This document shows positions 18,263 through 25,792 of a DNA stretch of 64,000 nucleotides, piece after piece. The stretch is from Marilutibacter penaei. GTDB lineage: Bacteria; Pseudomonadota; Gammaproteobacteria; Xanthomonadales; Xanthomonadaceae. Made by a program: the position numbers and the translations under genes. How positions within the stretch are numbered: the first letter of the stretch is position 1; each line of letters begins with the position of its first letter. The notes beneath the pieces were generated by a model, which had not been told where the DNA came from, searched no databases, and saw only the letters and a list, made by a program, of their open reading frames with translations. The stretch covers positions 372,001-436,000 of the forward strand of contig NZ_JACHTE010000001.1 in assembly GCF_014145395.1 (NCBI RefSeq), given 5' to 3'.

Positions 18263-19413
18263 CAGTGCTCCGGCGCCTCGATGCGGGCGAGCAGCGACAC
18301 CATGCCGAACAGCAGCAGCAGCGCACCGGCGTTGTGCATCACGGCCACGACCAGCGGGAGGCCGAGCTTGACGTTGGCGATGCCCAGGGCCACCTGCACG
18401 ACCGCCATCACCAGCAGGAACACGCCCCAGCTCCGGACCCCGGGCAGGCGGACGAGGCGGGCCGCGAACGCCAGGAGGTACGCGAACACGACCAGCGCCA
18501 TCAGCCGGTGCGCAAGCTGGATGGCAATGCGCGCCTCGCCGTCGAGGATGCCGCCTTCGTAGTCGACGCCAATACCGCGCCAGAGCACGAAGGCCTCGCC
18601 GAAGTCATGCCGGGGCCACCATTGGCCGACGCAGGTCGGGAAGTCGTTCCCGCAGGCCAGCGCCGCGTAGTTGGCGCTCGTCCAGCCGCCCAGCGCGATC
18701 TGCACGCCAAGCAGCAGCAGGCCCACGAACAGCCATCGCCGCAATTGCGGTGCGTCGGCGCTGCGGATGGGTGCGTCCGTCGCCTTCCAGGCCATCCACA
18801 GCAGCAGCGAGAAGGTCAGCAGGCCGCCCAGCAGGTGGCCCATCACCACGATCGGTTTGAGCAGCCATGTCACCGTCCACATGCCCAGCAGGGCCTGGAA
18901 GATGATGACCGCGAGGGTCAGCGCGGAGACCCGTGCGAGGTCGGCATTGGTCCAACGCAGGGCCGCGAACAGCAACACGGCCTCGCCCAGGATCGCGAGG
19001 GCAGAGGCCGCCACGTGCTCGCCATGCATGTACAACGGGATCGCGACCGCGACCAGCCCGGCGGCCGCCAGCACCTGCGCCATGCCGAAGCGTCGCTTGC
19101 GCGCGGCAAGCAGGGCCAGTGCGAACACCAGCAGCCCGAGGGTGGCCGCCAGGTGACGGTGCACCTGCTCGCGCCAGGCCTTGTGGGATTCGAACGGGCG
19201 GATCGCACTGGCCGCATGGTCGACCGCGTCGGCGGTTGCACCGGGCCAGGTGGCGCGTCCATAACAGGTGGGCCAGTCCGGGCAGCTCAGCCCGGCATTG
19301 GACAGGCGCACGAAGGCACCGAACACGATCACGCAGGTGGCCAACGCGATCGCCAACCAGGCGATGCGGTGGAAGTGCTTGGAATAAGCGGCGGCCTTGA
19401 AGGCTTTGTTCAT
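18262..19413 (-). CDS. ctaA: Haem A synthase, COX15/CtaA family
   Basis: A 383-residue inner-membrane protein with eight hydrophobic segments. The first helix is followed by [18 protein letters not shown], the CtaA signature with its Cys pair, and [20 protein letters not shown] with histidine haem ligands; a second internal half shows [16 protein letters not shown] and [13 protein letters not shown]. It oxidises haem O to haem A. The ATG at 19413 removes a long upstream extension that overlaps the next gene. It is followed by ctaB with a one-base overlap and preceded by the PA0111-like assembly gene with a 23-base gap. Confidence 0.95.
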   Translation of the reverse strand: MNKAFKAAAYSKHFHRIAWLAIALATCVIVFGAFVRLSNAGLSCPDWPTCYGRATWPGATADAVDHAASAIRPFESHKAWREQVHRHLAATLGLLVFALALLAARKRRFGMAQVLAAAGLVAVAIPLYMHGEHVAASALAILGEAVLLFAALRWTNADLARVSALTLAVIIFQALLGMWTVTWLLKPIVVMGHLLGGLLTFSLLLWMAWKATDAPIRSADAPQLRRWLFVGLLLLGVQIALGGWTSANYAALACGNDFPTCVGQWWPRHDFGEAFVLWRGIGVDYEGGILDGEARIAIQLAHRLMALVVFAYLLAFAARLVRLPGVRSWGVFLLVMAVVQVALGIANVKLGLPLVVAVMHNAGALLLLFGMVSLLARIEAPEH

Positions 19414-19436
19414 GGATCGGGCCCTGTTCCGGCGGC

Positions 19437-20006
19437 TCAGCGCAGCTTGAGCAGCTTGACGAGGTCCTTGCGCAAGCCAGCGGGATCGAAGCCCGGAGCG
19501 TAACGCAGAACGACGAACCCGTTCGGATCGATGACATAGACCGGCACGCCGGCGGCATCCGCGGGCAGCGCGGGAAGGCGATCGCGCAGGCCACCATCGT
19601 CGACGATCTCCACGAGCGTGCCCGGCCGCTCGCTGCCCTCGGGCCACTCGCCCAGCCAGAGGACGTGCACGCGTTCGCTGTCCTTGTTGAACAGCGCCCA
19701 CACCAGCTCCAGCTGGCCGGCGACGTCGGCGCAGGCGGCCTCGCAGCCCGGCGGCGGAACCGCGACCATGCGCCAGGTGCGCGCCTCGGGCTGCCACGCA
19801 TACGCGCTGCCGTCGGCGGCACGCGGTCGTGCATCGCGTGCGTCCAGAGCCGGCTGCAGCAGTTCGCCGTGGTTCTTCATGCCTTCCGGCTGCCAGCCCG
19901 AGAAACGCAGCAATCCGGCCACCGCCATGCTGCCGAAGAACATCACCGCGATCAGCACGAGGAAGGTGCGATTGCGGTTGCGCTTGGCGGTATCGATCTC
20001 GTTCAT
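19437..20006 (-). CDS. Oxidase-assembly membrane protein (PA0111-like, thioredoxin-like fold)
   Basis: A 189-residue protein with one N-terminal membrane helix (TFLVLIAVMFFGSMAVAGLL) and a periplasmic domain. The segment WQPEGMKNHGELLQP and the final VYVIDPNGFVVLRYAPGFDP recall the SCO/thioredoxin-like fold. A CEAAC pair (CxxxC, in PPPGCEAACADV) sits where Sco proteins bind copper, although the usual CxxxCP proline is absent. Position between SURF1 and ctaA matches a conserved uncharacterised gene of Pseudomonas oxidase clusters. A role in copper delivery or oxidase assembly is inferred. Its ATG overlaps the SURF1 stop by four bases (ATGA). Confidence 0.75.
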   Translation of the reverse strand: MNEIDTAKRNRNRTFLVLIAVMFFGSMAVAGLLRFSGWQPEGMKNHGELLQPALDARDARPRAADGSAYAWQPEARTWRMVAVPPPGCEAACADVAGQLELVWALFNKDSERVHVLWLGEWPEGSERPGTLVEIVDDGGLRDRLPALPADAAGVPVYVIDPNGFVVLRYAPGFDPAGLRKDLVKLLKLR

Positions 20007-20728
20007 GGCGTCGTTCGTTTCTTCTTGAATGTCAGGATCAGGGCCGTCGCAAGGACGGTGAGCGCCAGCCCGAACCATTGCACCGCATAGCCGCGGTGCT
20101 TGTCGGGCGGCAGGGTATTGGGCAGCAGCACCAGGTCGCGCGTGTAACCCAGCGGGAGCGCCGGATCCAGACGCAGCACGCGCGGCGCAAGCGACTCACC
20201 CAGGTCGAGTGCGCGTGCGATGGCATCCATGTCGACCCGGGTCAGTAGCCATGCGTCGCCTTCGCGCGCCATCGCCGGCCCGAGCGCCAGGCCGGCCGAG
20301 GGCGGCGCCGACAACAGGCCGCCGAGCCGTTGGGTGCCGGACGGAAGCCCGATGTCCGGCATCTCGCGTTGTCCGCCGATCGGGAGCCAGCCCAGGTCGA
20401 CCAGCAGGCGCTGCCCGGACTCCGGCTGGAACACCCGATAGGCGCGCACGCCGACGCGCCCCTCGTGCTGATGGTTGTCGAGCAGCAGCGGCGCGCGGTC
20501 CAGGAACTCACCGCGGCCTTCCGCCCAATCGTATGCGTGTCGACGCTCCGGATCGGCCGCTGCCTCGAGCCCACGCGGGACACGCCGGGCCAGGACCTCG
20601 GCGGCGGCGTCGAGCATGGCCTGCTTCTCGACCGCCCGCCGCGACTGCCACGTGCCGAGGCTCGTGAACAGGACGATCGCCGCGACGGCCAGCGTCCAGC
20701 CGACCAGCAGGTGGCCTCGACGGGTCAC
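20003..20728 (-). CDS. SURF1-family oxidase assembly protein
   Basis: A 241-residue protein with a membrane helix at each end (LVGWTLAVAAIVLFTSLGTW and VQWFGLALTVLATALILTFK), the SURF1/Shy1 layout. SURF1 signatures are visible: LGTWQSRRAVEKQAML, then LLDNHQHEGRVGVRAYRVFQ, LLVDLGWLP and HRGYAVQWFGLA. It helps haem A insertion into subunit I. I choose the GTG at 20728 (VTRRGHLL...), because the longer open frame has no family match upstream. It overlaps the next assembly gene by four bases. Confidence 0.9.
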   Translation of the reverse strand: MTRRGHLLVGWTLAVAAIVLFTSLGTWQSRRAVEKQAMLDAAAEVLARRVPRGLEAAADPERRHAYDWAEGRGEFLDRAPLLLDNHQHEGRVGVRAYRVFQPESGQRLLVDLGWLPIGGQREMPDIGLPSGTQRLGGLLSAPPSAGLALGPAMAREGDAWLLTRVDMDAIARALDLGESLAPRVLRLDPALPLGYTRDLVLLPNTLPPDKHRGYAVQWFGLALTVLATALILTFKKKRTTP

Positions 20729-20791
20729 GAACGACCCGCCGCCTGCGATAATTCCAGCTTCCCCACGACCTGTCGCCGATCGGAGTCCGCC

Positions 20792-21016
20792 TTGAACGAT
20801 TCGCTGAAGACCCTGGTGATCATCGCCTTCCTGATCATCATTCTCTGGAACCTCGGCGCCGGGCTGTACTACATGCTCGTGGACAAGAGCGACAGCAAGC
20901 GCACCGTGAACGCGTTGACCAGGCGCATCGCCGTGTCCGTGGCGCTGATCCTGCTGGTCGTGCTCGCCCAGTACATGGGCTGGATCGAATTCCACGGCGT
21001 CGGCCGGAATCCCTGA
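20792..21016 (+). CDS. DUF2909 twin transmembrane small protein
   Basis: A 74-residue protein with two membrane helices (LKTLVIIAFLIIILWNLGAG and RIAVSVALILLVVLAQYMGW) joined by a basic loop (DKSDSKRTVNALTRR). This is the DUF2909 'twin transmembrane' family that sits in oxidase clusters of Pseudomonas and relatives, often on the opposite strand to cox genes, as here. The start is TTG at 20792, with CGGAG six bases upstream; no ATG or GTG start would fit the helix boundary. Function unknown. It is divergent from SURF1 and convergent with ctaE. Confidence 0.8.
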   Translation: MNDSLKTLVIIAFLIIILWNLGAGLYYMLVDKSDSKRTVNALTRRIAVSVALILLVVLAQYMGWIEFHGVGRNP

Positions 21017-21051
21017 GCCGCCGCCGGGGCACCGCGGCAGCGTGTCCGCTT

Positions 21052-21080
21052 AAAGCAAAAAGGCGACGGCAGGCCGTCGC
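21052..21080 (-). terminator. Intrinsic terminator after ctaE
   Basis: GCGACGG (21063-21069) pairs with CCGTCGC (21074-21080). On the minus strand it is followed by CTTTTTGCTTT, a good T-run 60 bases after the ctaE stop. It ends the ctaC-ctaD-ctaG-ctaE transcript and could weakly stop the opposing DUF2909 transcript. Confidence 0.75.
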
Positions 21081-21141
21081 TTTCCGGCGCAGATCCGGGA
21101 CCCGCATCGGCGAGTCCCGGACCGGGCTGTCCTGCCGGGGG

Positions 21142-22020
21142 TTACAGCACGTAGACGAACAGGAACAGGCCGAGCCAGACCACGTCGACGAAGTGCCAGT
21201 ACCAGGCGACCGCTTCGAACGCGAAGTGGTTGTCCTTCGTGAAATGGCCCTTCAGGCAGCGGAACCAGATCACCGCGAGCATGATCGTACCCAGGGTGAC
21301 GTGGGCACCGTGGAAGCCGGTCAGCATGAAGAACGTGGACCCGTAGATACCCGAGCCGAGGGTCAGGTTCAGGTCGCGGTAGGCGTGGATGTACTCCTCC
21401 GCCTGGAAGAACAGGAACACGCAACCCAGCAACACGGTCAGCCCGAGGAACAGCAGCAGCTGGGCACGATGCCCGGCCTTCAGGGCGTGGTGCGCGATGG
21501 TGACGGTCACGCCCGACGTCAGCAGGATCATCGTGTTCAACAGCGGCAGGCCCCAGGCCGGGATCGTCTGGAACTCGCCGCCGATGGTGCCGGGGCCATT
21601 GGTCGGCCAGGCGTTGCTGAAGCTGTTCCACAGCAGGCTGTGGGTCATGACCCCGTCGCCCTCGCCACCCAGCCACGGCAGGGCAAGCTGGCGCGCGTAG
21701 AACAGCGCACCGAAGAAGGCGCCGAAGAACATCACCTCCGAGAAGATGAACCACACCATGCCCATGCGGAACGAGGTGTCGACCTGCTTGTTGTAATGGC
21801 CCGCGACGGACTCGCGGATCACGTCGCCGAACCAGCCGAACAGGACGCCACACAGCAGCGCGATGCCGACGAAGAAGCTGATCGGACCCCAGCTGACCTC
21901 GTTCATCCAGCTGGCGATGCCGATCATGGTCACGAACAGCGCGATCGAGCCGAGGAACGGCCAGCGGCTGCTGTGCGGGACGAAATAGACGTTGGCGTCT
22001 GGCGAGTGGGCTTGGGCCAT
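21142..22020 (-). CDS. ctaE: Cytochrome c oxidase subunit III
   Basis: A 292-residue protein with seven hydrophobic segments. The opening YFVPHSSRWPFLGSIALFVT, then RMGMVWFIFSEVMFFGAFFG with its conserved lipid-facing Glu, and the C-terminal AFEAVAWYWHFVDVVWLGLF are hallmarks of subunit III. It stabilises subunit I and the proton-uptake path of the aa3-type oxidase. Length is typical for gammaproteobacteria. It follows ctaG by 36 bases and ends the first half of the locus. Confidence 0.97.
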   Translation of the reverse strand: MAQAHSPDANVYFVPHSSRWPFLGSIALFVTMIGIASWMNEVSWGPISFFVGIALLCGVLFGWFGDVIRESVAGHYNKQVDTSFRMGMVWFIFSEVMFFGAFFGALFYARQLALPWLGGEGDGVMTHSLLWNSFSNAWPTNGPGTIGGEFQTIPAWGLPLLNTMILLTSGVTVTIAHHALKAGHRAQLLLFLGLTVLLGCVFLFFQAEEYIHAYRDLNLTLGSGIYGSTFFMLTGFHGAHVTLGTIMLAVIWFRCLKGHFTKDNHFAFEAVAWYWHFVDVVWLGLFLFVYVL

Positions 22021-22056
22021 GGCGACGGTTCCGTTCTTGGCTGGAGCGATTGCAGG

Positions 22057-22659
22057 TCAGGGCGCGGCGCGCGGGGACTGGGCCGTGTTCCCGTGCGGGG
22101 ATGCGGCAGCCTGTTCCGCGGTGAGCGCGTCGTTCTTGAAGAAAGTGTAGGACAAGGTGACCGTCTTGACGTCGGCCGGCAGGTCCGGATCGATGATGAA
22201 ACGCACCGGCATGTCGCGGGTTTCCCCGGCCTGCAGCGTCTGCGCGGTGAAACAGAAACACTCGGTCTTGTTGAAATAGCCCGACGCACGTGCCGGCGCC
22301 ACCGACGGCACAGCGCTACCGACGATCATCCGCTCGCTGTTGTTGTGCGCATAGTAGGTGGTGTCGTAGGGCTGGCCGACCTGCACGCGCATCGTCGCCT
22401 GGTTCGGGTGGAAGGCCCAGGGCAGCTTGGAATTGACGCCACCATCGAACTCGACCGTTACCCAGCGCGCCTCGGCATCGGCCATTGCGCGGTCCTCGGA
22501 GGCGGTCCGCTCGAGGCGGATCCCGAAGACCTTTTCACAGGCGATCCGGTACAGCGGCACCAGCGCGAAGGACAGGCCGAACGCACATACGCCGACGCCG
22601 ACCATGATGGCCGCCATCCGCGCGGTCGCGTTGCGGCGCTGGCCGTCGTGTCCGCTCAC
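22057..22659 (-). CDS. ctaG: Cox11/CtaG copper chaperone
   Basis: A 200-residue protein with one membrane helix (AAIMVGVGVCAFGLSFALVP) directly followed by LYRIACEKVFG, whose Cys is conserved, and the copper-binding CFCF in KTECFCFTAQTLQAGE. It delivers Cu(I) to the CuB site of subunit I. The start is GTG at 22659, overlapping the stop of a 44-codon gene by four bases (GTGA); the longer open frame upstream has no family match. It sits between ctaD and ctaE, its usual place. Confidence 0.95.
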   Translation of the reverse strand: MSGHDGQRRNATARMAAIMVGVGVCAFGLSFALVPLYRIACEKVFGIRLERTASEDRAMADAEARWVTVEFDGGVNSKLPWAFHPNQATMRVQVGQPYDTTYYAHNNSERMIVGSAVPSVAPARASGYFNKTECFCFTAQTLQAGETRDMPVRFIIDPDLPADVKTVTLSYTFFKNDALTAEQAAASPHGNTAQSPRAAP

Positions 22660-22790
22660 AGGTTCACCGCGCCGCTGACGAGGAAGGCGACGTATACGCC
22701 CACCGCGACCAGCGCCACCCACACGGCCGTACGCCGCGCCGCCTTGCGGCGTGCGTCGAGGTCGCTGCGGGGGTCGACAGGTGCGGTCAT
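22656..22790 (-). CDS. 44-residue single-span oxidase small assembly protein
   Basis: A short gene between ctaD and ctaG, with ATG at 22788-22790 and TGA at 22656-22658. The product begins MTAPVDPRSDLDARRKAARR and continues into one membrane helix (TAVWVALVAVGVYVAFLVSG), ending AVNL. The layout, a basic N-terminus and a single span, and the position match the 'cytochrome oxidase small assembly protein' found in proteobacterial oxidase operons. The four-base overlap with ctaG (GTGA) supports that it is translated and coupled. A role in assembly is inferred from position. Confidence 0.75.
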   Translation of the reverse strand: MTAPVDPRSDLDARRKAARRTAVWVALVAVGVYVAFLVSGAVNL

Positions 22791-22823
22791 CTCGTCGGGT
22801 CTACTCGTTTCCTGCGGGGGTGG

Positions 22824-22850
22824 GATGCCCGCCGCTGCGGTGCGGGCATC
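22824..22850 (-). other. Hairpin between ctaD and the small assembly gene
   Basis: GATGCCCGC (22824-22832) pairs with GCGGGCATC (22842-22850) around nine bases, without a T-run. It lies just after the ctaD stop and could protect the 3' end of a processed ctaC-ctaD message, letting the catalytic subunits exceed the chaperone. Confidence 0.4.
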
Positions 22851-22865
22851 GTCCGTTGGCGTGGC

Positions 22866-24479
22866 TCAGTGCGTGACGTCGCCGTGGGCCAGGTCGCCGT
22901 CCTTGATGACCGGCGGCGTGCTGAAGGTGTGGTGCGGCGCCGGGCTCGGCACGGTCCACTCCAGGCCCTTCGCCCCTTCCCAGGCACGCGCTTCGGCCTT
23001 GGCACCGACCTTCTTCGAACGCCACAGGATGAACGCCATCATGAAGGGCGTCACGAACATGCCGAACGCACCGATCGAGCTGACCAGGTTCCAGTCCGCG
23101 AACACCACGTTGTAGTCCGGGATGCGGCGCGGCATGCCGGCCAGGCCCAGGAAGTGCTGCGGGAAGAACAGCAGGTTGACGAAGACCATCGTCCACCAGA
23201 AGTGGAACTTCGCCATGCCCTCGTTGTACATGCGGCCGGTCCACTTCGGCCACCAGTAGTAGACGGCGGCGATGATGGAGAACAGCGCGCCGGTCACCAG
23301 CACGTAGTGGAAGTGCGCGACCACGAAGTAGGTGTCGTGGTACTGGAAGTCGGCCGGGACGATGGCCAGCATCAGGCCCGAGAACCCACCGATGGTGAAC
23401 AGGATCACGAAGGCGATCGCCCACAGCATCGGCGATTCGAAGGAGATCGAGCCGCGCCACATAGTGGTGACCCAGTTGAACACCTTCACGCCGGTCGGGA
23501 TCGCGATCAGCATCGTCGCGAACATGAAGTAGATCTCGCCACCCAACGGCATGCCGACGGTGAACATGTGGTGCGCCCACACGATGAACGAGAGGAAGGC
23601 GATCGACGCGGTCGCGTACACCATGGCCTGGTAGCCGAACAGCGGCTTGCGGCTGAAGGTCGGGATGATCTCCGACACCACGCCGAAGGCCGGCAGGATC
23701 ATGATGTAGACCTCGGGGTGGCCGAAGAACCAGAAGATGTGCTGGTACATCACCGGGTCGCCGCCGCCGGCCGCGTTGAAGAAGCTGGTCGCGAAGAACT
23801 TGTCGGTCAGCAGCATGGTGACCGCGCCCGCCAGCACCGGCATCACCGCGATCAGCAGGAACGCAGTGATCAGCCAGGTCCAGCAGAAGATCGGCATCTT
23901 CAGCAGGTCGATGCCCGGCGCGCGCATGTTCAGCACGGTCGCGATGACGTTGATCGCGCCCATGATCGAGCTGATGCCCATCATGTGGATGGCGAAGATC
24001 ACGAAGGCGACGTTGTTGCCGCCCTGCAGCGACAGCGGCGGGTACAGGGTCCAGCCGCCGGCGGGGCCGCCGCCCGGCAGGAACAGCGTCATCAGCAGCA
24101 GGCTGAAGGCGAACGGCAGGATCCAGAACGACCAGTTGTTCATGCGCGGCAGCGCCATGTCCGGCGCGCCGATCTGCAGCGGGATCATCCAGTTGGCCAG
24201 GCCGACGAAGGCCGGCATCACGCCGCCGAAGATCATCACCAGCGCGTGCATCGTCGTCATCGAGTTGAAGAACTCGGGACTGACGTGCTGCAGGCCGGGG
24301 TGCGCCAGCTCGGTGCGGATGATCACGCTCATCGCCGCGCCGACGATGAACATGATGAAGCTGAACACCATGTACAGCGTGCCGATGTCCTTGTGGTTCG
24401 TCGAGAAGAACCAACGCTCGATGAAGCCCTGCTTGTGGGCGTGGTCGTCGTGGTGGGTGTCAGCGTGGGTGACGGCCAT
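22866..24479 (-). CDS. ctaD: Cytochrome c oxidase subunit I
   Basis: A 537-residue haem-copper oxidase subunit with twelve hydrophobic segments. It opens with a His-rich tail (THADTHHDDHAH) and then ERWFFSTNHKDIGTLYMVF. The active site is intact: YQHIFWFFGHPEVYIMILPA carries the CuB His and the cross-linked Tyr, and VWAHHMFTVGMP the two other CuB histidines. The haem a3/a ligands are in AHFHYVLVTGA. The presence of the HPEVY tyrosine and the K/D-channel residues marks an A-type oxidase. It is followed by genes for copper and haem assembly. Confidence 0.98.
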   Translation of the reverse strand: MAVTHADTHHDDHAHKQGFIERWFFSTNHKDIGTLYMVFSFIMFIVGAAMSVIIRTELAHPGLQHVSPEFFNSMTTMHALVMIFGGVMPAFVGLANWMIPLQIGAPDMALPRMNNWSFWILPFAFSLLLMTLFLPGGGPAGGWTLYPPLSLQGGNNVAFVIFAIHMMGISSIMGAINVIATVLNMRAPGIDLLKMPIFCWTWLITAFLLIAVMPVLAGAVTMLLTDKFFATSFFNAAGGGDPVMYQHIFWFFGHPEVYIMILPAFGVVSEIIPTFSRKPLFGYQAMVYATASIAFLSFIVWAHHMFTVGMPLGGEIYFMFATMLIAIPTGVKVFNWVTTMWRGSISFESPMLWAIAFVILFTIGGFSGLMLAIVPADFQYHDTYFVVAHFHYVLVTGALFSIIAAVYYWWPKWTGRMYNEGMAKFHFWWTMVFVNLLFFPQHFLGLAGMPRRIPDYNVVFADWNLVSSIGAFGMFVTPFMMAFILWRSKKVGAKAEARAWEGAKGLEWTVPSPAPHHTFSTPPVIKDGDLAHGDVTH

Positions 24480-24506
24480 GGCCTAACCTCGGAAGTAATT
24501 CGGGAA

Positions 24507-25412
24507 TCAGCCGGCGACGGCCGCGTCGGCGGCGTCGGCAGCGGCGGTTTCGGTGCTGGGGGCGCCGGTGGCCGGGACAGTCGCGGTCGCCGGGGCATCG
24601 GCCTGCTTCTGCTCGTCCAGCCAGGCCCGATATTCCTCGGGGCTCACCGCCTTGACCACGATCGGCATGAAGCCGTGGTCCTTGCCGCACAGTTCGGCGC
24701 ACTGGCCACGGTAGATGCCCGGCTCGTCGATCTGGGTCCAAGCCTCGTTGACGATGCCCGGGATCGCGTCCTGCTTCCAGCCCAGTGCCGGCACCCACCA
24801 CGCATGGATCACGTCATCGGCGGTGATCACGAAGCGGATCTTGGTGCCGGTCGGCAACACCAGCATGTTGTCGACGTCGAGCAGGTAGTGCTCATGGTCG
24901 GCCGTGGTCGGGACGATGCCGCTCTGGCGGATTTCCTCGCTCTTGCGGTCGAGCCGGCTGGTGAAGCCCACGTCCTCGCCGAGGTAGTCGTACTTCCACA
25001 TCCACTGGAAGCCGGTGATCTTCACCGTCATCTCGGCCTCGCGGGTGTCGTACATGTCGATCAGCTTGCTGGTGGCCGGGAAGGCCATGATCACCAGCAG
25101 CAGCACCGGGACGACGGTCCAGACGATCTCGAGCTTCGTGCTGTGGGTGAAGCTGGTGTCCGGCTTGGCGCCCTTGGAGTGGCGGAACGCGAACATCGCA
25201 TAGCCCATCGCACCGAAGACGAGCAGGCCGATCGCGATGCAGATCCACAGGGCCAGCATGTGGGCCTCATAGGCGTTCTGCGACAGGTGGGTCACGCCGC
25301 GGCCCATGTTCAGCTGCCACGGCTTGGGATCCGCCGCCTGCGCCTGTGCAAGCACCGGCAGTGCCATGACGGCGATACCCGCTGCCCACTGCTTGAAACA
25401 ACCGGCTTTCAT
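24507..25412 (-). CDS. ctaC: Cytochrome c oxidase subunit II
   Basis: About 301 residues: a signal peptide (cleaved near AQAQA), two membrane helices (residues 50-115) and a periplasmic cupredoxin domain. The dinuclear CuA site is complete in IYRGQCAELCGKDHGFMPIV, with the first His in DVIHAWWVPALG and the aromatic electron-entry stretch in ITGFQWMWKYDY. There is no fused cytochrome c domain. The tail after EYRAWLDEQ is an Ala/Thr-rich low-complexity extension of about 35 residues. The start at 25412 gives a standard signal peptide; an ATG at 25436 would add eight residues. First gene of the oxidase cluster. Confidence 0.96.
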   Translation of the reverse strand: MKAGCFKQWAAGIAVMALPVLAQAQAADPKPWQLNMGRGVTHLSQNAYEAHMLALWICIAIGLLVFGAMGYAMFAFRHSKGAKPDTSFTHSTKLEIVWTVVPVLLLVIMAFPATSKLIDMYDTREAEMTVKITGFQWMWKYDYLGEDVGFTSRLDRKSEEIRQSGIVPTTADHEHYLLDVDNMLVLPTGTKIRFVITADDVIHAWWVPALGWKQDAIPGIVNEAWTQIDEPGIYRGQCAELCGKDHGFMPIVVKAVSPEEYRAWLDEQKQADAPATATVPATGAPSTETAAADAADAAVAG

Positions 25413-25792
25413 CAGATTCGAGCCCCGAAAAATCATGGATGGTGGTGAGTCGCTCCGCGGGCTTCCCGGTCGCCTCGTTCCGCCGGGCGGAAACGGGCCG
25501 GCCAGGTGGCTGGCGAGCCCATCGCGACACGCAAGGGCCCATCACGCCGCTGCCGGCGCTACGGAAAACCGTGAAATGGTAGCCGCAGGGCCGCGGGCGG
25601 GCAAGCAGAAGCGCGCCGGCACCCCGCTTTTCCAGACGCCTGCGAATGGCGCGAAACCCTTGCCAGGACACGCTTTCAGCCCGATTCGGCACACTAGTCC
25701 CGGCACGGTGTAAACGCACGGTGAAAAAGGGATGCACGGCGCCCCGGTCCGGCCCTACACTACGCCGAATCCCCCGCCCTGCCATACCCGTC
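25413..25792. promoter_or_regulatory. Divergent gap between ctaC and putA
   Basis: About 380 bases with no convincing gene. Both the oxidase operon (leftward) and putA (rightward) must be driven from here. Small open frames exist but show no family features. AT-richer patches near 25570-25590 and 25690-25735 are the likeliest promoter zones; I cannot assign clear -35 and -10 boxes. Confidence 0.45.

Noticed and set aside
18605-19834. A 409-codon minus-strand frame overlapping ctaA
   Set aside because: An out-of-frame shadow of ctaA; ctaA itself has all the family motifs.
22869-25448. An 859-codon plus-strand open frame opposite ctaD and ctaC
   Set aside because: Shadow of the oxidase genes; His/Arg/Asp-rich composition mirrors the antisense codons.
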